A DNA stretch of 64,000 nt from contig NW_019774114.1 in the NCBI RefSeq assembly GCF_001039355.2, forward strand, positions 276,092 to 340,091, written 5' to 3'. Below, one piece after another: positions 1-12,900 of the stretch. Both the position numbers and the translations under genes were made by a program. The stretch is from Lingula anatina. Taxonomy: Eukaryota > Brachiopoda > Lingulata > Lingulida > Lingulidae. Under the pieces are notes generated by a model. It ran no database searches. It worked only from the letters and a program-made list of their open reading frames with translations, and had not been told where the DNA came from. Each line of letters begins with the position of its first letter. The first letter of the stretch is position 1.

Positions 1-805
1 AGTTTGAGTAGCGTGGTCCAACTTCGAAGATTTGGCCCCTGACTATTTCTGCATTCGGTCTAGGTGCCACTTCTTGGGCCGCCATTTTGAAATATAGTGT
101 AGGAAGTGGAGGTCATGTGACCACCGTTTGACGTCACAGTATTTGAATGTGTTTGCTGAGAACCGGAGCATTGTGTTGAAACCCACAAATGTACACCATT
201 CTGATAATAAGGATATCCGGATAGGGTTACCTGTTTAAAAAGCATGATGACTTGTGGATAGATTTTCATGAAACGGTTGCTCTTATAATGCATTGATTAA
301 AATATCTCATTTAATTTGGTAAAACTGTTCCAACAACACGTGGTCTCTCCTTATTTTACTGGCGTGTTTTTCAAAATCGGTATAAATAGGGCCTTTATGT
401 ACGGTCCGAAGCGATGATAAAATAAACTAAAAGATTTCCAATTGTTCATTTTTTTATTGGGAAGTATTCAAAAGTGCAGCCCCATGTGGCACTAAAAAGA
501 TAAATGTATAGAAGTTGACGTCATATTTGAGACCTAACTGCACCCTTTGGACAAATCTGTGCGTCACTGCAGCTTTAAGTAGCTCGGTTCTGAACCTCTT
601 TATGTTACATCTATTGAAGTCGCAAATTCATCAAAGACACATTGACACCCGTTTCGCCACCCTTTAAAGAATTAACAAATCCAAACGTGACACTATGACA
701 TACACCTGAATGGTCCACGATGCCACTCGACGTTACATATTGGGTGGTGCAACAGCTCATTTGATACCGTGATGACGTCAAAGAAATTTACATATTAAAA
801 CTATG

Positions 806-1060
806 ACTGGGTTCCCATACCTAGATCGATCAAACAGGATCGATCCATCTCCAAAGGGTGTCGCGCAAAATTGTTTTTAGCTTAAGAGGCTTAAAGATGT
901 CTGGTACGCCTACTGAAGCTGCTAAACAATAAATAATTACCCCTAGCAGCTTCAGTAGGCGGGACAGAATCTATAAGCCGCTTAAGTTGATTGGACTTTA
1001 GCGAGAATCCCCTTGGAGATAGATTGATCCACAATTAGTACGATAAGGTCTGGGAATGGT
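806..1060. mobile_element. GATC-arm foldback element, member 1
   Basis: The ends are inverted (ACTGGGTTCCCATACC against GGACCATTCCCAGACC), with inner arms GGATCGATCCATCTCC and GGATCAATCTATCTCC. The centre is a near-perfect hairpin, GCCTACTGAAGCTGCTA with its complement around 908-961. No coding capacity. Confidence 0.7.
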
Positions 1061-2510
1061 CCCTATTTCGTGGTCATTCAGACAAAATTATCAGAGCTCG
1101 AACGAGAACGCTTTGGAATGTAAAGTACACAAACTCAGAAATAGTCATAAAAACGTTAATGCGTCTTTGCAAATAGATTTTTATTCGTCTTTGGGTATAG
1201 ATAATTATATTTGTAATTTTTAAACATATTTCAATAAAAGGCCCATTTTCAAGTGAGCTTCTTTGTGTCTTGCTCACGGAAAGCGTTGTGAAAGCATGAT
1301 CAAAAACAGACAGAGACGAGACGAAATTCTATCCCAAAAGACGTCCAGCAAACAGAACTTCGGTCATTATTGAGGTTTACTCTTGATTTAGGGGCTTTCC
1401 CAACGATCTCACGCCCTTAAACGTGTTTGCTCTTACATACCCTCTCAAAACTCAGAAATGCCCTCCCCCTCCCAATAACAGGATTTTTGTTTTGTATAGT
1501 ATAAACAAAGAAAGAGAGAGAATACATGAACGAAGAACAGACATCAAAAATTCGGTCGACCTGTTTACTTCCTCACGTCCCACATACAGACAATTGAAAT
1601 GAATATCAAAGGATTCTGCAGACATACTCATTCATCTCTTTCTAAATGTTAGTGGTAGATATGGACAGGCTTCGTGACAATATCTATTTCTTTTTAGATC
1701 AACGATTGTCGTAAAACAAGAAAATGATAATTGACATCAAGGTTATCTAAAATACGTGTCCAAAGGGAAGTAAACAACATTCCTTTTAAACTTTTTTCTT
1801 TCACTGATGGTAGCACCCACGTCGATGCACATTTTGAGCATAAGAAGAAAGAAGATCTGCCATCATTTTCTTATATAACACTTACCACTATTTTTCGAAA
1901 ACATGAGTAAGAAAAACCACACTGTTGACCTAGCTTTAACTCGTGAAGGACCTTGGGCATTTGATAAATAGCCAGATGCCTTTCTATTCAATTTTCTTTG
2001 AGATGTCATCAATAAGACGTGCTTGGTTGTATCATCAAACTAACCCGTGCAATTAACGTGGACACTTTTGCATTCTTACATTTTATTTTCTCTCCGTATA
2101 ATATTACGGTATAAAAATGCTCAGACTGTGTACCTGAAACACTGCTGAGAAGAAGAACCAGCTAAATGAAGTGGACATTGCTCCATAGATTGAAAGACGA
2201 TTCATTTAAAATTGCGCAAGGACCGCATACTAAAAAGTAACGTACATCTTAATTTATCACTACAATGTGAAGTCTTCAAGTAACTTATTGGTGAAAGAAA
2301 GTGTGCATCCTAAAAACATTGGTGTTGGTAAACGTTTGTTTCCTTATCCCACTGACTAAAGACAATCACGGGCCTACATACGCACAGACTTGCAAACTAA
2401 TACAAGGGCTCCACGCGATCATAGTTCTTTTTCCCACACCCACTACTGGCTGATGAAGAAATTTATTTTAACTCTCATAGCCTTGAGTTCGTTTGACGGC
2501 ATAGGGTGTG

Positions 2511-2794
2511 TTTAGAATAGAAGTTATCGTACTAGCAGGGTCGATCTATCTCAGCGGGGATTCTTGTTAGCCTAAGGGGCAGTCAATGTAATCAACTTAA
2601 TTGTCGGGCACGCCCCCTCGTATCTTAAAGTACTTGGGTAAAGTCGGGAAAAGATTGTAGTCCATGACGCTGTTCATGCTACTTTGCGAGGGGGCTTTCC
2701 ATGCAGTTAAGTTGATTACATTGACTACACCTTAAGTAGTGAGAATCTCCGCTGAGATAGATCGATCTTGGTAGTATGATAACTTCTTTTCTAA
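2511..2794. mobile_element. GATC-arm foldback element, member 2
   Basis: The outer arms start TTTAGAATAGAAGTTATC and continue through GTCGATCTATCTCAGCGG on the left, with the matching inverse on the right (gctgagatagatcgatc). The inner hairpin pairs GTCAATGTAATCAACTTAA with its complement. The arm sequence up to the GGGGATTCT block is shared with member 1. Confidence 0.75.
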
Positions 2795-3953
2795 ATGCAG
2801 CAATTTTTATAAAATCCAAGCTCCTTTAAACACCCAGTGCTTGTAACCGAGGCGAGTTTGATTTTTTAAATAAAATTTTTCATTTAATCGGAATCGGATA
2901 TAATCAATTGGCATATGTAACAAATCCTCACAGGTCGAACTGTTTATAAAAGAATGCATGGCGTTGAGAGGCAGAGCACCTGTCAAACAAGTTTGTAAAC
3001 GATGTATCGCATCAATTTACCACTGTGTTATTATTATTACACATATAAAAAAATAACGCTCAAACCTAATTGATCCTAATTGTTATCTGCGACACATATA
3101 TACACACGCCAGCACATTTACAGAGCCATCACGTGTATATAGCAAAGTGTGCATCATTTTTGGATTGGTAGAAACTTTAGTTTTTGTTTTAGATTTTAGA
3201 TTAATTTCCACTATCGACAGATTTCACCTTAATATCGATAAAATTCCAGACAAGTGATATAGTTTGACTGATCATCGGGCTGAAAAAACTAATGCATACA
3301 CGGGTTATATAATACTGGGGTAATTGCACCGACATGCATGTAGATCTAACGCTATACAAATATACTCGATGAAACGATTAGTCTAATGAGTTACAGACGT
3401 TCTGTACGCTGACTCTTGGTATGATCTATATTGTTTTTATCCTGGACTTACGCAATTTATACAATACGGTGTCATTATTTTTTCTGTTTCAAAATTTGCT
3501 ACCACATTTGGCTGTTATTTTCGGTGAAAAGTAGAGCAAATCATTGCAATATTCCTGGATCGATTAATCAAAACAAAACCACATGGTGCGCTCTCCGTAA
3601 AAGGGAAAGTTGCCACGTTAACGTAATTAATACCCTTGAGCTGATAAAATGTTATCAATATTTCTGTTATTGCACATAGTTTTAATAATATAAATCATAA
3701 AGGTGAAATAAAAATGTTGTTTGTATAGTTTTAGTGCATCCAATTAATTAATTTCTGGTAAATATTGCATATTTCTGATAAAGTACAGTTATAATTTTTG
3801 GCGCGAATCCCATTTTTTTACATACCAGTCCGTGAATGAGTTGAGAGCGAGGCTACGATTGGGCGACTCGTAGTTTTCACACACATCTGAGACATACTGA
3901 AAATATTGTAAATATATTAGAAACGGTGGACTGTAACACATTTCCCAGGCAGA

Positions 3954-3998
3954 ATGGGAGACCGAATACCCGCGCAAGATTCCAGTGCGAATCTCTTG
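3954..3998 (+). CDS. SLC6 exon 1 (start codon)
   Basis: Fifteen codons reading [15 protein letters not shown], ending in phase 0 at a strong donor (TTG|gtaagtg). The ATG has A at -3 and G at +4, a good Kozak context, and the exon joins in frame to the exon at 8675. It lies in a CG-richer patch, as expected near a promoter. It was found by eye as the upstream exon with matching phase; no transcript evidence is available. Confidence 0.7.
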
Positions 3999-6900
3999 GT
4001 AAGTGTCTCTGAATTTCATTGATGAATGCTAATGTTTACTGATCAGCCCAGCGCGGCATGATCGTTTCGTGGCGATGGCTGGATACTACGCTGTGTTTTC
4101 CCTTTCTTAAGTACTGCTTCACATATGTCGTCAAGTATTCTAGGAAGATAATTTGACTAACTTATTTTTATCGAAATAACTTCTAAAAAGTATCAGTTTC
4201 TTGGGTGACATGATGTCATTTTGTGTATTAGCGTGTTGAGTGGACACAATTGAGGGGTAAAACGAGTGCATATTGAGTATAAACAAAGCAGTCCACGACC
4301 ATGTGCTTTACCTTGCTGGTGGCGGGAGGGGAAATGGGTCCCACCCAAAGCAGGGTCGCTCGATTTTACATGTTGATCAAGTTTTTCAACAAAGATATAC
4401 TTCCACATTTCTTATATATTCCAATGGAAACTTGTCCTAAACATGTCGGAACCATAGGCTAATTGGTGATTATTGATTTTTAAACGTTTCGTACTACATC
4501 ATGTATGACGCTATGTTTTTGCTGAAGGACTATTTTATATATCTATGAAGAGCGATCTACACGTGAATTTTTCCTGGTAGAAATCAACGAGTATAGTAAA
4601 TTTTAAAACTATAATTTTGTAATTATGCTTAAATGAAGATTTTTTACAAAGACATTTTCTGAAAATGTCTTTGAAATGGAACGATTCATTTGAACATCTG
4701 AGGCTGTTAGATGTAATTTGATTTCAGTGGTAAGTTATGAAATTGTGTACTTTTCTGCAGTATATCCTCATTATTCCCTTTATAGATACTTACCTATGAT
4801 GACATTGGTAAAATATTGAAAAGTATATTCATGTTGAACTAGAATTGGAGATCTTTTATCAAATTAAGGATAGGTAAAAAGCAAATACTGGTTGGGTTTG
4901 TATGTTGTTTATATAAACGTTGTGCTTAAGTCTCATTCCACATGTGTGGGCTGGGCAGGTATTTGAAGACGTTTTTGTTATGTGACAGCAGCAGCTGAAT
5001 ATTTCTACAGACTGAAACCATTTTAAAGGTTACATATATCAGTATAGAAAAAAGAAGGAAAAAAGATATACGTACCTTTGATTATAACTTGACATTGTTA
5101 TCACACAACCAAGAATTACATACACTAAAACAGTTTACTGCATTGCAAAAAACACTGGCAATTTTTTACAGATTTTGGCTTTTTTTTAAAATTAATTATT
5201 ATTATTTGTTTGTTTGTTTGTTTGTGAAGCAATTAGTTAACATAGATTAGCTTCCCCCATTCCTCAATGCTAAGTTTGATTTATCCAATTTGAGTCTAGG
5301 GGTGATAAAATGGACTGGATTTTTCCTCATGGTTTAATGTTTTTGGTCGTATGTGTAAATTGTCTGTAAAACTTGTCTTCGCTATCACAAGAGGGCTACT
5401 GTAGCTAGAGTAAACGGATAGTATTTTATTGATATGAGCGATTGCTTAGGGTTTTAAGTATAATCGTTATCTCAATGTGAAGTGATTGTAAGAGGTCCAA
5501 ATTAGTTTACATTTTGATAACCATTTGAATGGGTGGATGCAACCTGAAATGCACCCTTCTTGTAATAATTTTATGTTCTATTGCCACATGAATACCATAC
5601 TGAAATGACTGTTTTTTAATTTGGCTGAAGCTTATGCATTTGATAAGGAAGAATTTCTGCCTCTTGTTGATGTCGCATTCATATATTGTCAAATTAATCT
5701 TTTGGACCTCTCCCTGGTTGTTATGTTTTGTCTGTCAACAAATGGAGCAAATTTACAAGAACACCTATTGTAGCACACAGGAGCACAACAAACCTAATCT
5801 GAGGCATACACGCAAGGGGCTATCCAGACAGTCTTTGAAGTCTCCTTACACCGTCTGACCTACTGAGATCAGCTAGATTGATATGGGCCTATTATCTCTC
5901 ACCTTTTGGCTGTGTTGTTTCCGCCTTCCATTCATGACTTACACCTATTTAATGTTTAGGGTTGGGCTACAGTTTTGTCCCATTGATTGCAAAATTGAAA
6001 TTACTATTACACATTCTTTCTACATCTTTGAGACAATATGGTCTTTTTCAAATATTTATATGTCATCTTGCATTGTATAATTTCCTTTATGTTTATTCAC
6101 TGACTATATGGCTTGAATTGACAAATTCCATCTGGCTATTTGACCGTAAGAGTAACTGTGTGGTCCTAAAGTACCAGTACTTGACTATTTTAATGCTAAT
6201 TGGGTTGTATTGAAATGGGTGAAAGAAAAACAGACAGAATAAACACATCCAAAATGTCCATATGTTTGATTTACTCAGTTGAGTGACAAAGCACTCCAGA
6301 CTAATTTGCTGGTAATATGGTTCTAGATATGATAGACTATATGAAATGATATATTTATATATAATGCATGAAATAACTTGGTGTCTGGAGGCTGGTTCAT
6401 AATTGTCTAATATATGCAAGAACATCTGTTAGAAGTATGCAAGTAAAGCAGCCACCGTGATTCATACACTGGCTTTAACCAGCTTTGTTTATCAACACAA
6501 CCTAGTTCAATACGATCAAAACATTGAGGTCATGTGACTCCGTATTGCATCAGCAATATATGCGCTGTACATCAATGAAGGCAGGAAACAGATTGTAATT
6601 AATGACAGTGTTATGAACCTAGGGAGGGAGGGGTCATCAGTGTATAATCTTTAGTTAATAGAATATGTTTTATTAATATGATTAATTCATTAGTCTTTTT
6701 TTTTTCATTACCCAGAGGGTTAAATGATAAAGTGCAAAATTCTTGAAAATATAAACATACATATGACTCATGGTAGCATCATTTTCAATGAAGATGTTTT
6801 AAGATCATTCTGTCCAGTTGCCTTAATGGGATAAATCTTGTTGCTTACATCCCAGAATCACGTGTGGCTGAGGAGCACCAGACATATTACAAACTACTTT

Positions 6901-9900
6901 CTCTTCTGAGAATTGATTTCTCGTCAGTTGTTATGGTCTAAGCACTGGCAGACTGCCAGCTAATCAGCTTTTATTAATCCCACTGATATGATGTGGATAT
7001 TTTCATACTGGGGTCAGATAGGTAAAATTTTAGCAAATTAATATTTCAAAAAAAGTGGTATTAAACCAGGCACTGGCTGTGATATTTAAAGATCTAGTAT
7101 AAAATTGTAAAGTTCAAAATGACCTCAGACTGCATGTATTTTCTGTACACACTACAGTGAACAATGAATTCCTCTCCTTGCAGTACACAAATCTGGCATG
7201 ATTGACTTCCAATGTATTCATCACCAGGTGTGGTACAGACATGCAAAGGTTATTTTATGGTCAACTTCAGTCTCAAATACATATAGTCACATTCCTGGTT
7301 TCTGGTAGCAATATCCTAAAGGCATGTACCTTTATGGGAACATTTTTCATCAACGGTCATGCAAGCAAAAATATCAGAATTTCTTTATGATATGTACTGC
7401 ACTCAGTTTATTTATTTCGAAGTGTATGCTAGCTGTCTGTCCTATAACTCTACCACTGCCAGCATTCATTATGTTCAGATACACGCCTGCATGTACACAG
7501 TGCATAGCTATTACACTGTCATTTCCACCCCCATGTTGTGACCTGGTTTTTGGACTTTTTTTTTTCACAAACACTCTAAATATCTGAGTTAACATTGATA
7601 TAGCAGAGAAAATATGAAATGTAAGTTTCTCTAGATTGGAAACTTGACTTGTGCAGTTCCATTGAGTACACTGATCACATTGCATGCTATGTATGAAATA
7701 TCTTCTAGTATGTAACTTTTTTCCGTTCTGCCTGCCTCCAGGTGGTGTGTCGATATGTATGGAGTACTGCTGTACTTGTACTACTAGTGTCAGTTGATTT
7801 TAGTAACCATTTTCCATGTTAAGGTCTGTTATGCTTGGCACTAAAAGTGCACTTCGGCATCTTCAAAGATCAGTTGTAGAAATTGGTAACAATATTGCAA
7901 ATGTTTTCTTATGCAAATAAGCACTTTTGTGTTATTAATGTATTGAATAAGACCTGCGGTCACTGCATCTAGGCATACGCATTTGTCTTTTGTGTTTTAA
8001 CAAAAGTTCTCCTGCCAAGCCCCCAAATATAAACCAATCAGATACAAGGACAAGGACCAACGCCTCCAGGAGAGTTTTTGTCAAGGTCAATTTGTTTATA
8101 TATTTTTAAAATGTTCTATCCAATAGAAGTCTTATTTCTGTAAAGATTTCTTATATCCATTCCATTGATAATATAATTGTAAAAAATTTGAGTGTTTACC
8201 TTATGCCTTTTTAATGTAAATTTGTGACATTTACGTCATAGAAACTTTGAAGGTTAATGTGGGTAATGTGATCTAGATCCACCATGACACTTAAACATAC
8301 AAACAAACACCAATTTCTGACAAAATGTATTTTGTTTAACATTCTTCTGATATTGAAATATTACTTTAGAATAAACGTGTTCAAGTCAAAGATTTTGCAT
8401 TGAAAATTATTTCAAAGCAACTCGGTTTTAAACAAATAAATATACCATAGTCACTCATAAGGTTTTAGAGTAAGTTTGGCAATGCCCGAGTGATATTGCC
8501 TTTACCCAAGCAGTTATGTCTGCAAACTGTGATTTATTACCATATGCTGAACATGTAAGCATGTGTCATTTCACATCAGATATTCATAATGGATTTGACA
8601 AATATTGCTGAAATGGGTAGCCTGTTTTTGGTTGACTTTTTTGTTTTGTTAATTATCCATATTTCTTATTTCAGAGGAACACCAGCCGTGTTGAAATCGG
8701 AGAATATCAGGATGAAGTTCCGGATGGAATGTGGCTGGACAAGTCCCCAGACAGTTCTAAAAATGTAGGTGTTTGGCCAGACGCTTCTCTTTGTTTTCAC
8801 CCTTCTCAACCAAGGTCATTAGTTTACTAGCACAAAGTTGCGTGTGTGTAGTTAGTTTGAGGCAAATTGGCTCCATTTGTTTTTCCATCAGTACCACAAA
8901 GTACATCATGTCCAAACAAGTTTGATTTTAATTCCAATAAGTTTGCAATACAATTGTTGTGACTTGCAGTTTGTTTTATCAAATCACTGACAACATTAGA
9001 AGAAGGAAAAAAATACGGATTGATAAAAAAAAAATGAAAGATTTTTTTTTTCTTCATTTCTCTTCTTACTCCAAGTAAGGTAGTGCTGATTACAGCCAGG
9101 CACTCCTTAACATGTTATCCATCACTGAGGCATGACCACTGTGTTATCACCTGTGTGGCTGTCGAGATTAATGTGCACTATGCCTACATGGGTTTATGAG
9201 TGCACATGGTCTGCCTCCTTTAACGGCCACTTAAACCTTATTGGCCTTAATGTCCACAACTGTTAAAATTGTTTGTCCAAACTGGAAGCCTAATGTATAT
9301 AAGTGATGCTTTAAGCATTGGGGATTGTTATTGCTCAATTGATGGTGATCTTCCCTGTCCAATTCTTATCTTGTTGAGTGTCCCCAAACATTAAGGGGAA
9401 GCGTTGACCCATGGAAGATGGCATTAGAGATTATGGGAAGCAGCAGTGCCTCCCATTTCATGGGTCAGTGGCGGCAGGGTGGAGGGCGGGAGATGAGGTG
9501 GATATCTGAGCAATAATCAGTGTATGTGGGGTCAAGCAAGGAAGATGGTTTGAGGGATGACAAAAGAAAAATGACATACACTACAGTCATTGCATGTGCT
9601 ACGCCCTTGGATTTCAAAATGACATTTATACCCAATCCATCCAAGCAGTCAACAGGTGACCATTTGATGTTTGCTGTCATATCAGTTACAAGTAGATGAT
9701 CTTGATGCTTGTACCACTGGTTTTTGGTCCCAGCACATCAATGTGCCTGATCCCTCTTCATTGTTGCAATACTTCAGTACCACTCATGGCCATTAAAATT
9801 ACCCATGTCTCGCCTAGTTCCTTTGTGGTTGTGCAGTTTGTGTAAAAGCCAAATGGCTCTTTTTACTGTATTGGCAATTTAAAGTGAAGATAAAAATACT

Positions 9901-12900
9901 CATGAACTTGATACTTTACATTTTTATTAATCAAAATAAGACACAAAGTAGTCACTCTTGCTGCTACCAATAAAGTGCTCTCTGTCTGGTTTGAAAAAAA
10001 AGTTATTCATGTATTTTAAAGGGATAATAACTCTTCGTTTTGACCAAAAATGGATTTTTCTGGAGTAAACAACAATTTTCCCATACTTACCAATGGTTAA
10101 TGAATCCATTTTTACATTCAAAGTTAGTCCCCGTTTTTTTTTTCCTAAAAAGTTTTTGTTATAATCTCTTAAGAGATTATAACAGAGTATAGCCATCAAT
10201 GGAGGTCACGTGGTCTGAAGACAAGCTCAGATATCAGAGTAGTAGCTATAACTGCCGTTTTTGTGGTACAACAGAATATATTATATTTCTATGAGTTGTT
10301 CACAATGTTTTTATTGTGAAATATAGATCTTATACCAAGAGTTATTATCCCTTTAAGTGAAAATGGACATTGATGAAGCAGTATATTTTTTGTTAATTTC
10401 TTTAATAACATTAATACCATGCCAAAAAATTACCGACAGAAAGGAACCCAAATAAAACTATTCTCAGTGGGGAAAAGTATGCTGCACTAAAAAAAGCCAG
10501 GCCAAGGTAAATCTGTTCTTATGAGCAGCTGTTGGTGTGTATGTGTGAGTTACAGACTGGGTGGTGCACTTAGGAAGTCGTGAGCCACAGCACGGAAAAC
10601 AAAACTATGGTGAGTACAGGGAGTTCCACTTGGCTGAAACCTCTGGGATGAATTAGACTAAGACAATGGACATAACCCTCAGTAACATGGGGTCATTTTG
10701 GAAGTAAAATAACATCCCACTGACGTTTCGCTTACAGTAGAAGATGGGAGATTGCTCTTTGATAGAAATAACAGACTGTATCCTTAAGAGTAAGGATACC
10801 TGGTTTGGCATTTTCTTCTCACCTAAAGCCACCTCTTCACCAGATTGTAGTGTTAATAGACCATGTACTAGGGCAAAAAAACATATAAACATGGTGTTGT
10901 TTCATGCTTATTTGTCTTAGAGTTTAGAACATAAGTCTGACCAGCGTCTTGATCATTAATTATTTTCCATATTTTAATATCTAGATCTGTCTGAAGCAAT
11001 ATGTACCCTACCCAGTCCCAGTACCACCAAATAGTATTCCCTCCTGTGCCTTCCTTTCAGTGTTTACTACAGACCAGAGGGTTCTGTTATGATGTAGTAC
11101 TGCTGTGAACTGTGTTGTTTAGATTAACGCTGGGGTCTTGTGTTAAGTGTCATAAAAATGGTTTTTGTAATGTTTTTCTGATTCCTTCCTGTGAGATCAA
11201 ATGGCAAAAACAAGACCCATTTTCATCCTAGTTGGATATGAGGCAAAGTGAGTTGTCTTATAATTAATAAAATGAACAAGTTTCAACAGCATTTTGAAGA
11301 AAAAAAAACAAACTTTTATTAAATTATAGAGTGAAAAGTATTGCATCACCAGTTGTTTTAGAATACCCTTCAAATGTTATGAAGTGCAGCTCACTGCATC
11401 TACACATGGCTTTGGATTGTGAATGCGGAGGCGTCTAATGTTGCACAGTCAGTCTGAGGAAGATATACTGCACTGATGGTAAATTGTCTGGCCAAATGTT
11501 ACCTGTTGACCTCTTTTATGTTCCATAGTATCAGAACACGATTCTGCTATTTTTTTTTTCACACATAAATGGTGTTGAGACTAGCATAGACAATGTGCTG
11601 TGGAGTCTGGGAGTGCACAATATCAAGATTGGATGAAAGTCAGCACTAGACAACCCTGCCCTACCCAAGTCTGTAGATTAATCTAAAAACTGTACCCATG
11701 TAGCATTTTCACTGTTGATACGTACATCTTTAGATCAGCATTTTATCTAGAAGTCTGTACTCTTGACTAAAAGTGAGGTAACATATTGAGGTTAAAAGAG
11801 CACTATGATATATTTAAAAAGATAGCAACCTTTACAGGAATCATATACTAGATATATCCCAAAAGGTTAGCCAAGATTATGTTTGGTTTTAGCCAAAGAT
11901 ATAATGCTGGGAATTGCAGAGGAAAGATAACTACTACAGTTTTTTTTAATTGTATGTAACTGTTGGCAGTAGATTTTTCCTAAGTATATGCAACTTGAAA
12001 ATTAACCAGTAATCTTATATAATATATTGTCCTCGTAATTATGTTTTGTTTGACTTGAAGATGAGACAAAACAATAACAGGACTTTGAAACAGTGCTTCA
12101 TAGGCCTAAAATGCTATATTGCAAATAAACACTGCTGAATGTGCCAGGTCTTATTTTGAAACTTTGCTTCAAATCATTCACTGATGTCTTCTCTTTATGA
12201 ATTGCAGACAAGTCCACCTGGTTATCAGATAGTGGTAGAAACACCGACTGGTAATGCAGAATACGAAGATGACATTAACGTCTTGGCGAGCAGCACGCAG
12301 CCACTGCGTATGGACTTCGAGGACACAAAAGATGATGACGAAGATGAAGAAAAAGATGACGAAGATCCACATAAACCGAGAGGCAACTGGGGTGGGCGCT
12401 TCGACTTCCTTGTATCTCTTCTAGGATATTCAGTTGGTCTAGGGAATGTATGGAGGTTTCCCTACCTAGCATACCAAAATGGAGGAGGTTAGTTTTTTGC
12501 AACCACACTAGCTCTCTGGCAGACATTTTAGCAGTCTGGCCTGTGATACACTCTTATGCTATGTACTACTAGGTTTGTCACTTGCTTTTGTGATCAACTG
12601 TATCGCCTTGCCAAATTCGCAATTAAAACAACATATTAGTTTAAATGTTATGTAGTTCAGTGGTACTTACTTTAGGTACATGTATGTCGAGGAATTACCT
12701 TCGTTTGATGTCATGCCATTTCATTTGTTTGTGAGGTGTATGTTTTTAGAAAACAGAAAGGGGTTTGCAGATTTTCTTGTCTTCAAACAATTAAATTAGA
12801 AAAAAAAAACCTTTGAAAGATTTTTCAGTGCATAGTTATATGTATCTAAAATGATAAATCTAGAACTTTGAACCTATCTTTTATGGTGATGAACTGACTG

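Larger units (their letters stand above)
1..3953. other. Region upstream of the SLC6 gene
   Basis: No coding exon is recognisable here. The stretch holds two foldback elements (about 806-1060 and 2511-2794) and otherwise AT-rich sequence with only short random reading frames. A TATA-like TATAAATAG lies near 381-389 but no transcript can be attached to it. From about 3795 the sequence becomes richer in CG dinucleotides up to about 4130, which fits a promoter and 5' leader for the first SLC6 exon; this is inference only. Confidence 0.5.

Noticed and set aside
6093-6425. 110-codon minus-strand frame
   Set aside because: Low-complexity AT-rich sequence inside intron 1 without any family features.
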